A stretch of DNA of 8,739 nt from Actinomycetota bacterium (GTDB lineage: Bacteria; Actinomycetota; Thermoleophilia; Solirubrobacterales; 70-9): the NCBI GenBank assembly GCA_018268695.1, contig JAFDWD010001067.1, positions 1 through 8,739 on the forward strand, read 5' to 3'. The number at the start of each line of letters is the position of its first letter. Within the stretch, counting starts at the first letter, position 1. The notes below the pieces were generated by a model that did not search any database, was not told the origin of the DNA, and saw only the letters and a program-made list of their open reading frames with translations. A program made the translations under genes and the position numbers. This document shows, piece after piece, positions 1 through 6,325 of the stretch.

Positions 1-413
1 AGGAAGGTCTTGCCGGTGCCGGCCGGGCCGATGCCGAAGGTGATCGTGGTCTTGCGGATCGCGTCGACATAGCGTTTCTGGTTCAGCGTTTTCGGCGCCA
101 CTTTGGTGTTGCGGTGGCGCCAGACCACGTCGTCGAGAATCGCAGCCGGGCTCTCTTCGGCATCGAGCGCACCGGCCACCGCTTCGACCGTGCCCGGGGC
201 GACATCGTGGCCGCCCTCGATCAGCTCGACCATCTCGTCGACGACTGTCGCGGCGTCCTGCAGGTCGCCCGGATCCCCGTCCAAGGTCAGGACGTTGCCG
301 CGGAGATGGATCTCCACCGGCAGCCGGTCCCGCAGCCCACGCAACACCGAATCGTCGGAGCCCGCGAGCTCGGCCGCGACGTCGTTGTCGAGGGTCAGTT
401 GGCGACGGGCCAA
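1..413 (-). CDS. phoH: PhoH family ATPase, 5' part only (runs off the window)
   Basis: This is the N-terminal 137 codons of a PhoH-type protein, a P-loop ATPase related to the helicase/RNA-metabolism PhoH-YbeY system. The frame is closed upstream by a TGA at 422-420, so the only early start is TTG at 413-411, giving MARRQLTLDNDVAAEL. An AGAGG lies 10 bases before it. The visible part has a KH-like N-terminal region (roughly residues 1-75), a linker ending in KTLNQKRYVDAI, and the Walker A motif GIGPAGTGKT at residues 127-136, the diagnostic PhoH signature. Walker B and the rest lie outside the window. It begins one base after the yqeY stop codon, so the two are surely co-transcribed and probably translationally coupled. 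Family assignment is secure. The exact cellular role of bacterial PhoH (RNA processing with YbeY) is known only in outline. Confidence 0.93.
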   Translation of the reverse strand, partial: MARRQLTLDNDVAAELAGSDDSVLRGLRDRLPVEIHLRGNVLTLDGDPGDLQDAATVVDEMVELIEGGHDVAPGTVEAVAGALDAEESPAAILDDVVWRHRNTKVAPKTLNQKRYVDAIRKTTITFGIGPAGTGKTF

Positions 414-414
414 G

Positions 415-843
415 CTAGCTCAGCCTCTTGCCCACCGCGGCGCTGACCCGCTTGCCGTCGGCGCGGCCGGCGATCTTCGGCATCACCGCCGACATCACCT
501 GGCCCATCTGCTTGCGTTCGGTCGCGCCGGTCTCCTCGATCGCCTCGGCCACCAGGCCGTCCAGCTCCTCGTCGGAGAGCTGCGCGGGCAGGTAGCCCTC
601 GATCAGGTCCGCCTCGAAGCGCTCGCCCGCGGCCTGCTCGGCCCGGCCGGCGCCCTCGTAGGCCTCGGCGGCCTCCACTCGTTTCTTCCGTTCGCGCTGC
701 AGCACCGCGATCTCGTCGCCTTTGCCCAGCTTGGCGTCCTGCTGGAGCGCGTCAAGGATCAACCGCAGCGCCGCGGCCTTCTCGCGTTCGCGCGCTTTCA
801 GCGCCGTCCGCGCGTCGTCTTGAACCTGCTCCAGAACGCTCAT
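415..843 (-). CDS. yqeY: GatB/YqeY domain-containing protein
   Basis: A 142-residue protein of normal length for the YqeY family. It shows the family's two helical parts: an N-terminal section with LRLILDALQQ (residues 27-36) and an alternating-charge helix RERKKRVEAAEAYEGAGR, then a C-terminal section with the hallmark MGQVMSAVMPKIAGRADGKR followed by VSAAVGKRL. The C-terminal part is homologous to the tRNA-binding tail of GatB, the aspartyl/glutamyl-tRNA amidotransferase subunit. A stand-alone role in tRNA or amino-acid metabolism is inferred from this, and no enzyme activity is established. The start is ATG at 843-841. No Shine-Dalgarno sequence precedes it; instead TAACCT ends 7 bases before the ATG, overlapping the vapC stop. 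That fits either a leaderless transcript or coupling to vapC, whose stop is 10 bases upstream. It ends in TAG, one base before the phoH TTG. Confidence 0.95.
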   Translation of the reverse strand: MSVLEQVQDDARTALKAREREKAAALRLILDALQQDAKLGKGDEIAVLQRERKKRVEAAEAYEGAGRAEQAAGERFEADLIEGYLPAQLSDEELDGLVAEAIEETGATERKQMGQVMSAVMPKIAGRADGKRVSAAVGKRLS

Positions 844-853
844 GGCAACAAGG

Positions 854-1270
854 TTAGACGGCCGCGTCCGGAGTGATCGCGAGGCCCTTGGAGACGAGGT
901 CCTTGAGGTCGAGGCTGACCAGGGTCCAACCCTCCCGGTGAGCGGCCGCGACGTAGGAGGCGTCGTAGGCGGCGATGCCGTTCTCGGCGGCGATCGAGAG
1001 TGCGGATCGCATCAGCATCGGATCGGGTGAGACGATCGCCGGCCCACATCGCCCGACGATCAGCCTGCACATATCGACAGCCTCACCGGCCCTTGCCATG
1101 CGGACACCGAGGGAGTTGGCGACCTCGTGCAGGGTCAGCGCCAGAGCGCCCACCGGTCGGACCGTATCGAGCACAAGCATTCGCGAGGCTTCGTAGGAGG
1201 GTGAGTCGGGGACCTTGCTGTCGACCCACACGCTCGCGTCCAGGAGCAGACGATCAGCGCCAGTAGTCAT
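854..1270 (-). CDS. vapC: VapC-type PIN-domain ribonuclease toxin
   Basis: A 138-residue PIN-domain protein, the usual size for VapC, a Mg2+-dependent endoribonuclease that cuts tRNA or rRNA when freed from its antitoxin. The acidic metal-binding residues are all in place: Asp11 in LLLDASVWV, Glu49 in LHEVANSL, Asp103 in AAYDASYVA, and Asp121 in LVSLDLKDL. The toxin therefore looks catalytically intact. I chose ATG at 1270 rather than GTG at 1276 because GGAAGAG lies 7 bases before the ATG but only 1 base before the GTG. The start overlaps the end of the antitoxin gene by 17 bases, typical translational coupling of a toxin-antitoxin pair. It is inserted between murI and yqeY, genes with which it has no known functional link, which suggests acquisition. 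The RNA target cannot be told from sequence. Confidence 0.9.
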   Translation of the reverse strand: MTTGADRLLLDASVWVDSKVPDSPSYEASRMLVLDTVRPVGALALTLHEVANSLGVRMARAGEAVDMCRLIVGRCGPAIVSPDPMLMRSALSIAAENGIAAYDASYVAAAHREGWTLVSLDLKDLVSKGLAITPDAAV

Positions 1271-1490
1271 TGTCACGCTCTTCCCGGATCAGCCGGGCGG
1301 CATCGGTCCCGGGAGGAAGCGGAGGCCCGAGCAGCTCTTCGAATTCCTTCGTCCGACGCGAGTCGTCGGCGGCGATCTCGCCCTCGGCCAGTCGCTTCAG
1401 GAACCCACTGCGGGTCTCCGCGTTGCGCTGCGCGTATTCGTCGATCCGGCTCAGCAGATCGTCGGGAATGGAGATGAGGACCTTGGCCAC
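1254..1490 (-). CDS. vapB: VapB-like ribbon-helix-helix antitoxin
   Basis: Starting at GTG 1490-1488, this gives a 78-residue protein, MAKVLISIPDDLLSRIDEYA..., the typical opening of a ribbon-helix-helix antitoxin. The beta strand AKVLISIP (2-9) is followed by helix DDLLSRIDEYAQRN and a second helix SGFLKRLAEG. The acidic and proline-bearing C-terminal tail (residues 45-78, ending RDNDYWR) is expected to wrap the toxin's active site. The frame stays open upstream to 1580, but the extra 30 residues (HPRAFPCHGCRMHVLAV) do not resemble the family, so the GTG start is preferred. No Shine-Dalgarno sequence is well placed; TATCCT ends 6 bases before the GTG, suggesting a leaderless mRNA. VapB with VapC normally represses its own promoter. 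The RHH class is clear, but the choice among VapB-like subfamilies is not. Confidence 0.85.
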   Translation of the reverse strand: MAKVLISIPDDLLSRIDEYAQRNAETRSGFLKRLAEGEIAADDSRRTKEFEELLGPPLPPGTDAARLIREERDNDYWR

Positions 1491-1496
1491 ATCCAG

Positions 1497-1525
1497 AGGA
1501 TATCCGGTATTTCCGACGGCCAAAA
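1497..1525 (-). promoter_or_regulatory. Putative leaderless vapBC promoter
   Basis: On the minus strand TATCCT (1502-1497) matches the actinobacterial -10 pattern TANNNT and ends exactly 6 bases before the GTG start of vapB. Transcription would therefore begin at the start codon. A weak -35-like TTTTGG (1525-1520) lies 17 bases upstream of it. The region is seen directly; promoter function is inferred from spacing. Confidence 0.4.
1498..1505. promoter_or_regulatory. Candidate VapBC operator (GGATATCC palindrome)
   Basis: A perfect 8-base palindrome GGATATCC overlaps the proposed vapB -10 hexamer, where a ribbon-helix-helix dimer binding would block RNA polymerase. Autoregulation is usual for VapBC. 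Eight bases is short, and the palindrome does not extend cleanly outward, so this is a suggestion only. Confidence 0.22.
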
Positions 1526-1555
1526 CGTGCATGCGGCAACCGTGGCAGGGAAATG

Positions 1556-1572
1556 CGCGCGGGTGGCGCGCG
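1556..1572 (-). terminator. Possible murI terminator hairpin without U-tract
   Basis: Two CGCGCG arms (1556-1561 and 1567-1572) flank a 5-base loop and lie about 25 bases past the murI stop codon. A/T-rich stretches lie on both sides of it in this otherwise G+C-rich DNA. There is no run of T after the stem on the minus strand, so termination here would be of the U-less type reported for actinobacteria, or Rho-assisted. It separates murI from the vapBC promoter. Confidence 0.3.
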
Positions 1573-1596
1573 GAAAGCAAATTCTCTGTGTCGGTT

Positions 1597-2421
1597 CTAG
1601 GCCGGAACGGTGAACTCGACCTGGCGGACTTCGCCGAGGGGCATCTGGAGGAAGCGGGTGGCGACCTCCCCGAACGCGGAGACCGGACCGGTGCAGAAGA
1701 ACTCGTAGCGGCCCTCCTCGTCGCGGTCCTGGGCGAGGTCGGAGGCCTCGAGGGTGCGCTGGATCGCGGCCGCGACGGCGTGGCCGCCGCTGACCAACCG
1801 CACGTTCCGGCCGAGGATCCGCTGCAGCATCGGCGCCACCAGCGGGTAGTGGGTGCAACCGAGGATCAGGGTGTCGACTTCGGCCTCGCGCAGCGGGGCG
1901 CAGTAGCCGCGCGCCATCTCCATCGTCTCCTCGTCGAAGAGCGAGCCCTCCTGGATGAACGGCGCGAGGCGCGGCGCCGCCACCTCGACCACGTCGAGCC
2001 CGCGTCCCTGCGCTACCAATGCCCGCCGGTAGGCGCCGCTCTCCACGGTGTTGGTCGTCGCCAGCACGCCGACCCGGGCATTGTCGGTGATCGCCGCGGC
2101 GATCTCCGCCTGCGGGGCGACCACCGGCACCACCTCCACCCCGTGCTCGGCGGCGATCTCGCGGACCAGGTCCTCGCCGACCGCCGTCGCCGTGTTGCAG
2201 GCGATCACGACCAGCTTCACCCCGCGCTCGAGCAGCTTCTCGGTGATCAGGCGGATGCGGGCGCGGAGCTCCTCGGGATCGCGCGACCCGTAGGGGAACC
2301 AGGCGGTGTCGCCGAGGTAGATGTAGTCCTCCTGCGGCAGGGCGACCAGGCACTCGTGCAGGACGGTGAGGCCGCCGACGCCGGAGTCGAACATCGCGAC
2401 CGGCAGCGCGGCGTCGCTCAC
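1597..2421 (-). CDS. murI: Glutamate racemase
   Basis: A 274-residue enzyme converting L-glutamate to D-glutamate in the cytoplasm for peptidoglycan precursor synthesis; length is normal for MurI. Both catalytic cysteines are present: Cys75 in VIACNTATA and Cys189 in LILGCTHYPL. So are the supporting Asp12-Ser13 of FDSGVGGLTVL, Glu158 in PFIQEGS, and His191 next to the second cysteine. The substrate-binding stretch LGDTAWFPYGS (37-47) is also canonical. The start is GTG at 2421-2419, which overlaps the upstream membrane-protein stop by four bases (GTGA). There is no separate Shine-Dalgarno sequence, so translation is probably coupled. The gene ends in TAG, followed by a 106-bp gap and the toxin-antitoxin pair. 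Assignment is firm. Confidence 0.97.
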   Translation of the reverse strand: MSDAALPVAMFDSGVGGLTVLHECLVALPQEDYIYLGDTAWFPYGSRDPEELRARIRLITEKLLERGVKLVVIACNTATAVGEDLVREIAAEHGVEVVPVVAPQAEIAAAITDNARVGVLATTNTVESGAYRRALVAQGRGLDVVEVAAPRLAPFIQEGSLFDEETMEMARGYCAPLREAEVDTLILGCTHYPLVAPMLQRILGRNVRLVSGGHAVAAAIQRTLEASDLAQDRDEEGRYEFFCTGPVSAFGEVATRFLQMPLGEVRQVEFTVPA

Positions 2422-2939
2422 ATGAACGGCTTGTAGACCATGAAGAACACGGTCAGCACGATCAGGATGCCGGTGGCGGCGCCGACCTGAGCGATCAGTT
2501 TGCTGCTCTGTTCGAACTCGGCGCTGAAGCTGTCGCCGGCCTTCAGGTCGCGGTCGGCAAATTCCTGCAGCTGCGCCATCCGCGGTCCGAAGAAGCCGTG
2601 CTGGACGCCGAACAGGCCGATGATCGCGATGAAGCCCCAGACGACGAAGAAGTCGCTGCCGTCCCAGATGTTGCTGCCGCCGATGCTGCTGTCGGCGAGG
2701 AGGACGATCCCGGCGATCAGCAGGATGATCATGCCGGGATTGACCAGGTAGCGGTCGACCTTGCGCATGCCTTCGATCAGCGCGGGCGCGGCGCGCGGGT
2801 ATTTCGGCAGGACGGAGAAGAAGACCCCGTAGCCGAAGGTCGGTCCCAGCGCGACCACCACGGCGATGATGTGGAGGAAGAGGGCGATCTTGTAGCCCGC
2901 GTCCAGATATGCGGCGAAGGGCAGCATCGGCGGGGACAT
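2418..2939 (-). CDS. Small four-helix membrane protein, DUF2269-like
   Basis: A 173-residue hydrophobic protein with four predicted membrane segments at about residues 16-40 (KIALFLHIIAVVVALGPTFG), 68-83, 97-117 (FFVVWGFIAIIGLFGVQHGF) and 148-168 (LIAQVGAATGILIVLTVFFM). A polar, charged loop lies between the third and fourth (120-147). There is no signal peptide as such. The His in the first segment followed by a Gly at the helix end, and the overall plan, resemble the DUF2269 family of predicted integral membrane proteins. That match is from memory of the family and is not certain. Its ATG overlaps the prmA stop (TAATG) and its own TGA overlaps the murI start, so it is translated as part of the hrcA-dnaJ-prmA-murI operon. 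No function is known. A role linked to cell envelope growth through murI is only a guess from position. Confidence 0.82.
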   Translation of the reverse strand: MSPPMLPFAAYLDAGYKIALFLHIIAVVVALGPTFGYGVFFSVLPKYPRAAPALIEGMRKVDRYLVNPGMIILLIAGIVLLADSSIGGSNIWDGSDFFVVWGFIAIIGLFGVQHGFFGPRMAQLQEFADRDLKAGDSFSAEFEQSSKLIAQVGAATGILIVLTVFFMVYKPFM

Positions 2940-3760
2940 TATCGGGGCCGGCGGAGCAGAAGCGCGGCCCAGTCGCCCATCTGGCGCCGATCTTGCTCGG
3001 CCAGGCCCGCGGGCGCGAAGGCGGCGGCGACCTCGTCGAGCTCGTTCGGGAGGATCCCGGAGAGGACCATCACCTCGGGCCCGGCGGCGCCGAGATGCCC
3101 CGCGACCGCCTTCAGGATCGGCGACGTCATGTTCGCGACGCAGATCGGTGCGAGCTCCGGCAGCGATTCGCGCAGGTTCTGGCGGTGGAGGTCGACCGCG
3201 ACGCCGTTGACGGTCGCGTTGGCGGCCGCCGCGTCGATCGCCGCCGCCTCGTGGTCATAACCCGTCACCGGCCCCCACCCCAGCTTCGCCGCGGCGATCG
3301 CCAGCACACCGGAGCCGGTGCCGAGGTCGGTCAGCGGGCCTTCGGCCTCGCCGCCGTCGGCCAGCTCCAGCAGGTATTCGAGACAGAGGCGGGTGGTGGG
3401 ATGGGCGCCGGTGCCGAAGGCCTGGCCGGGGTCGACGATCAGGTCGATCGCCCCCTCCCGCGCCGGCTCCCAGCTCGGTCGCAGCCACAGCCGCCCACCG
3501 ACCAGGAGCGGTTTGTGGAAGTCGCGCCAGCGGTCGGCCCAGTCGTCGGGGATCTCGGTCGAGGAGACCTCGATCGGCCGCCCGCCCACCACCGCGTCGA
3601 TCGACCCCAGCTCCGGCAGCTCCCCCTCGCCACCGTAGATCGCGTACTCGACGTAGCCGGGACCGCGCTCCTCCTCGACCCCGTTCGGCGCCAGCACCGT
3701 CAGCTCGGCGAGGACCAGGTCGGCCTGGTCGGGACTGCACCGCACGGCGAGGCGGATCAT
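2939..3760 (-). CDS. prmA: Ribosomal protein L11 methyltransferase
   Basis: A 273-residue class I SAM-dependent methyltransferase that trimethylates ribosomal protein L11. The N-terminal domain (about 1-95) would recognise L11, and the C-terminal domain holds the Rossmann fold. Family motifs are visible: DPGQAFGTGAHPTT (110-123), specific to PrmA; the SAM-binding motif I LTDLGTGSGVLAIAAAKLG (about 143-161); the acidic residue after strand 2 in GYDHEA (Asp169); and NMTSP (210-214) where the family usually has an N-[IL]-P-like motif IV. The start ATG 3760-3758 is supported by GGAGGG ten bases upstream, in the 20-bp gap after dnaJ. The frame remains open far upstream into dnaJ, but that stretch is an alternate-frame shadow. 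prmA following dnaJ is a widespread bacterial arrangement. It ends in TAA, overlapping the next gene's ATG. Confidence 0.95.
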   Translation of the reverse strand: MIRLAVRCSPDQADLVLAELTVLAPNGVEEERGPGYVEYAIYGGEGELPELGSIDAVVGGRPIEVSSTEIPDDWADRWRDFHKPLLVGGRLWLRPSWEPAREGAIDLIVDPGQAFGTGAHPTTRLCLEYLLELADGGEAEGPLTDLGTGSGVLAIAAAKLGWGPVTGYDHEAAAIDAAAANATVNGVAVDLHRQNLRESLPELAPICVANMTSPILKAVAGHLGAAGPEVMVLSGILPNELDEVAAAFAPAGLAEQDRRQMGDWAALLLRRPR

Positions 3761-3780
3761 CGCTGGGCGGCCCTCCGCCG

Positions 3781-4899
3781 CTACCGGAACGCTTTGCGGA
3801 AGCGCCCGAAGAGGCCGTCGCCGTGCTGTGGCGCGAGGTTGTCGGGCTCCAGCGTGGCGTCGAGTCGCTCGGCGAACTCGCGCTGCTCGTCGGAGAGGTT
3901 GGTCGGGACGACGACTTCGACGACGATCCGCTGGTCGCCGCGCTTGCGCCCGCCGAGCCGGGGCAGCCCGGCGCCCCGCAGGGTCTCCTCGTGGCCGGGC
4001 TGGACGCCGGCCTCGAGCTCGATCTCCCGCTCGCCCTCGAGCGTCGGCACAGTCACGGTCGTCCCCAGCATCGCCTCGGTGGCGGGGATGCGGACGGCGC
4101 TGATCAGGTCGGTGCCTTTGCGCTCGAAGCGGCCGTCGGCGGCGACCCCGACCTGTACGTAGAGATCGCCCGCCGGCGCGCCGGGCTCGCCCGCGTGGCC
4201 GAGGCCGGTCACCCGCAGCCTCTGCCCGTCCTCGATCCCGGCCGGGATCTCGACCGTTTTCGTCACCTTGCCACGGTCGCGGCCGGTGCCGTCGCAGACC
4301 TCGCACGGGGTGTCCGGGACTTTGCCGGAGCCGTGGCAGACGTCGCAGGGGACGGCGCGGACCATCTGGCCGAACGGCGTCCGCGTCACCTGACGCAGCT
4401 GGCCCTGGCCGCCGCAGCGGTCGCAGGTCTCGATCGGCGTGCCGGGCTCGGCGCCGTTGCCGTGGCAGTGGGAGCAGACGACCACGGCGTCGTAGGAGAG
4501 CTCGCGCTCGACCCCGGTCGCGACCTCGTCGAGGGTCAGCTCGGTCTCCACCAGGATGTCGCCGCCGGGCGCCGGGCCGCCCGCCCCTCCGAACCCGCCG
4601 CCGAAGGCCTGGCCGAAGAGGGACTGGAAGATGTCGTCGATCGAGCCGAAGCCTGCGCCGGGGTCGAAGCCGCCGTTGCGCAGGCCCTCGGCCCCGTACT
4701 GGTCGTAGGTGCGGCGCCGCTCGGTGTCGGAGAGGACCTCGTAGGCCTCGGCCGCCTCCTTGAAGCGGGCTTCGGCCTCCGGGTCGTGGCCGGTGACGTC
4801 GGGGTGAAGTTCGCGGGCAAGGCCGCGGAACGCTTTCTTGATTTCGGTCTCGGAGGCGTCGCGGGAGACGCCGAGGACTTCGTAGTAATCGCTTGGCAT
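3781..4899 (-). CDS. dnaJ: Molecular chaperone DnaJ (Hsp40, type I)
   Basis: A 372-residue full-length type I DnaJ, the co-chaperone that delivers unfolded substrates to DnaK and stimulates its ATPase. In order: a J domain (about 1-70) with HPD at 32-34; a Gly/Phe-rich linker (about 77-112, FGQAFGGGFGGAGG); four zinc-binding CxxCxGxG repeats at Cys142/145, Cys159/162, Cys185/188 and Cys199/202; then the two substrate-binding beta domains (about 210-330). The tail GDGLFGRFRKAFR is basic and not characteristic. Start is ATG at 4899-4897 (MPSDYYEVLGVSRDAS). It follows hrcA by 32 bases with only a weak AGGG upstream, so it is probably read from the hrcA transcript. There is no dnaK or grpE beside it, so those lie elsewhere. 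Ends in TAG. Confidence 0.98.
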   Translation of the reverse strand: MPSDYYEVLGVSRDASETEIKKAFRGLARELHPDVTGHDPEAEARFKEAAEAYEVLSDTERRRTYDQYGAEGLRNGGFDPGAGFGSIDDIFQSLFGQAFGGGFGGAGGPAPGGDILVETELTLDEVATGVERELSYDAVVVCSHCHGNGAEPGTPIETCDRCGGQGQLRQVTRTPFGQMVRAVPCDVCHGSGKVPDTPCEVCDGTGRDRGKVTKTVEIPAGIEDGQRLRVTGLGHAGEPGAPAGDLYVQVGVAADGRFERKGTDLISAVRIPATEAMLGTTVTVPTLEGEREIELEAGVQPGHEETLRGAGLPRLGGRKRGDQRIVVEVVVPTNLSDEQREFAERLDATLEPDNLAPQHGDGLFGRFRKAFR

Positions 4900-4931
4900 A
4901 AGAGTTTGACCCTGTTGGGTGGGAAGGTGAA

Positions 4932-5960
4932 CTATTCGTCGTAGACGGTCTCGAAGTACCGGGAGAGCTCACGGGCGGCGACGCGGACCGAGGCGATCGC
5001 GGTCGCGTAGTCCATCCGCCGCGGGCCGACCACGCCGACCGCGCCGAGATTGCGGTGGCCGAGGCCGTAGTTGGCGCCGACCACGCTCGCCGAGCGCAGG
5101 GTCGGCTGCGGGTTCTCGTCCCCGATCCAGAGGAAGACCGAGCGCTCCGTCAGCGACGAACGCAGCATCTGCAACACGTCGGCGCGGTGCTCCAGGGCCC
5201 GCATCAGCTCGTCGGCGCGCGGCAGGTCGTCGATGTGCGCTTCGGAGAGCAGGCGCGCGGTGCCCTCCATGTAGAGGTCGGCGGCGCTCTCGGGCTGCAG
5301 CTCGGTGAAGGCGGGCGCGAGGGTGGTGACGAAGCGCGACTCGACCGTGTCGAGGCTCGGGTCGGCGAGCCGCGTGCCGATCATCCGCGCCCCGAGGCCG
5401 AGCCCGGTCAGCTGCTCGTTGAGATAACTGGACACCCACTCGACCAGGCCGGTATCGACCTCGCGCTCGAACTCGAAGACGCGCCGGTAGACGTCGCCGC
5501 TGGAGGCGATCACGATCACGACGACGCGGTTCGGTTGCAGGCGCAGGACCTCGACCCGGTGGATCGTCGTGGTCGCCGCGAGCTGCGGCGCCGTGGCCAT
5601 CGCGACCAGGTCGGTGACCTGGGCCAGCGCCGCGGTCGTCTCCCGCATCGCCGCGTCGACCTCGCGGCGCAGTTGGGACAGTTCCAGCTCGACCCGCGCG
5701 TCCCCCGGCGCGGCGCCGGATTCGAGCAGCAGGTCGACATAACGTCGGTACCCGGAGTCGGTGGGAACCCGCCCGGCCGAGGTGTGCGGATGCGTGAGGT
5801 ACCCCTCCGCCTCGAGCAATGCCAACTCCGCCCGCACGGTCGAAGGCCCCCATTCGACCCCCGGCATCGAGGCCACCTCTTTCGACGGCACAGGCCGCGC
5901 CGACGCCAGGTAGGCATCGACGACCAGCCGCAAGATCAGTTCCTGGCGCTCGGTGAGCAT
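4932..5960 (-). CDS. hrcA: Heat-inducible transcription repressor HrcA
   Basis: A 342-residue HrcA, normal length. HrcA represses class I heat-shock genes (groESL, dnaK operon) by binding CIRCE elements and depends on GroEL for folding. The N-terminal winged-helix domain starts MLTERQELILRLVVDAYLAS and carries the family signatures PVPSKEVA, STVRAELALLEAEGYL and PHTSAGRVPTDSGYRRYVD (about residues 58-76). The GAF-like middle domain follows, and the conserved C-terminal VVGPRRMDYATAIASV is at about 309-324. Start is ATG 5960-5958; an in-frame TAG two codons upstream rules out a longer form. AGGAG touches the ATG with no spacer, so it cannot act as a normal Shine-Dalgarno site, whereas TAACAT ends 7 bases before the ATG (leaderless geometry). 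No CIRCE-like TTAGCACTC/GAGTGCTAA pair is visible upstream. Confidence 0.96.
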   Translation of the reverse strand: MLTERQELILRLVVDAYLASARPVPSKEVASMPGVEWGPSTVRAELALLEAEGYLTHPHTSAGRVPTDSGYRRYVDLLLESGAAPGDARVELELSQLRREVDAAMRETTAALAQVTDLVAMATAPQLAATTTIHRVEVLRLQPNRVVVIVIASSGDVYRRVFEFEREVDTGLVEWVSSYLNEQLTGLGLGARMIGTRLADPSLDTVESRFVTTLAPAFTELQPESAADLYMEGTARLLSEAHIDDLPRADELMRALEHRADVLQMLRSSLTERSVFLWIGDENPQPTLRSASVVGANYGLGHRNLGAVGVVGPRRMDYATAIASVRVAARELSRYFETVYDE

Positions 5961-5977
5961 CTCCTAGATGTTAGGAG
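5961..5977. repeat. Inverted repeat over the hrcA -10 region
   Basis: CTCCTA (5961-5966) and TAGGAG (5972-5977) form perfect 6-base arms around a 5-base spacer, immediately before the hrcA start codon and covering the proposed -10 hexamer. It could be an operator for an unknown repressor. If the transcript starts further upstream, it could instead be a small hairpin hiding the AGGAG next to the ATG. Confidence 0.4.
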
Positions 5978-5997
5978 GCCGCGACGCGGAGCTTCAG
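5968..5997 (-). promoter_or_regulatory. Putative leaderless hrcA promoter
   Basis: TAACAT (5973-5968, minus strand) matches TANNNT and ends 7 bases before the hrcA ATG. A weak -35-like CTGAAG (5997-5992) lies 18 bases upstream. Transcription would start at or next to the ATG. The sequence is seen directly; promoter activity is inferred. Confidence 0.42.
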
Positions 5998-6108
5998 GAG
6001 GGGTCGAAAGGACGGGGAAAGGGACGCGCGGCGTTGCGGCGAGAGCGGCGAGGTGATGAGGGATCGTCGCGTCCCGGTCACTCGGCCCGTGTTACACAAC
6101 GCCGATCT

Positions 6109-6158
6109 CGCGATGCACGAGTTGTCCTTCCTATGGCAAGGACAACTCGTGCATCGCG
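6109..6158. repeat. Perfect 21-bp inverted repeat (long hairpin) upstream of hrcA
   Basis: The left arm 6109-6129 (begins CGCGATGCAC, ends TTGTCCTT) is the exact reverse complement of the right arm 6138-6158, with an 8-base loop 6130-6137 (CCTATGGC). The next outward bases (T6108/T6159) do not pair, so the repeat has sharp ends. No T-run follows on either strand. It lies between the end of the MaoC-type gene and the hrcA promoter. It may be a strong U-less terminator, or a copy of a small dispersed palindromic element (REP/MITE-like). A 21-bp perfect stem is longer than most terminators. Confidence 0.9.
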
Positions 6159-6178
6159 TCCTCCCCCGCTAACGTCAA

Positions 6179-6202
6179 CTCGGACGGCCGCGACCGCCCG
6201 AG
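6179..6202 (-). terminator. Hairpin just after the MaoC-type gene, candidate terminator
   Basis: Arms 6179-6187 and 6194-6202 pair over nine positions (one G-U) around a 6-base loop, starting 6 bases after the final TAG of the second MaoC-type reading frame. Position and strength suit a transcription terminator, although no T-run follows. With the larger hairpin at 6109-6158 it would form a tandem pair. That it is placed relative to the distal TAG at 6209, not the internal amber at 6326, supports the full-length reading frame as the ancestral gene. Confidence 0.45.
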
Positions 6203-6208
6203 CGACGG

Positions 6209-6325
6209 CTAAATCTCCAGCTCCGCCTGGGCGTTGCGGATGATGCGGTTGTCGCCCTGTCGCGCCTCGAGGTCGACCGTCACCCGGTTGCCCTCGACCT
6301 CCTTGACGCTCCCGGTGACATCGAT
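6209..6325 (-). pseudogene. Continuation of the MaoC-type frame beyond the internal amber codon
   Basis: Directly after the TAG at 6328-6326 the same frame continues for 38 sense codons and ends in a second TAG at 6211-6209. It reads IDVTGSVKEVEGNRVTVDLE followed by ARQGDNRIIRNAQAELEI, the expected C-terminal beta strands of a MaoC/hotdog hydratase. By my count 35 of the 38 codons end in G or C, as in the neighbouring genes, so the stretch has been under coding selection until recently. With a sense codon at the amber position (most simply GAG for Glu) the gene would give a 131-residue protein, a normal length for this family. I see no start codon with a ribosome binding site from which this part would be made separately. 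Confidence 0.8.

Noticed and set aside
1780..1800. MurI has LVSGG where many glutamate racemases have a VDSG motif.
   Set aside because: As I recall, actinobacterial MurI proteins often have Ser here, and the residue is not one of the catalytic ones. Both cysteines, Asp12, Glu158 and His191 are present.
103..4944. Several long open frames on the plus strand (for example over 1270-2436, 2909-4162 and 3823-4944).
   Set aside because: They lie opposite well-identified minus-strand genes (murI, prmA, dnaJ) and their translations are Arg/Ala/Gly-rich with no family motif. High G+C removes stop codons from shadow frames.
3761..4972. An apparent N-terminal extension of about 400 residues on PrmA.
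   Set aside because: It runs through dnaJ in another frame and has no PrmA homology. ATG 3760 with GGAGGG ten bases upstream gives a normal-length PrmA.
6021..6075. Widely spaced inverted repeat GGGACGCG (6021-6028) / CGCGTCCC (6068-6075) and an overlapping GGCGTTG/CAACGCC pair.
   Set aside because: The arms are short, built of common G+C words, far apart and not nested, so they are likely chance pairings in G+C-rich DNA.
6089..6097. Palindrome GTGTTACAC near the hairpin upstream of hrcA.
   Set aside because: Nine bases with an odd centre and no second copy in the window; not enough to call an operator, and unlike CIRCE.
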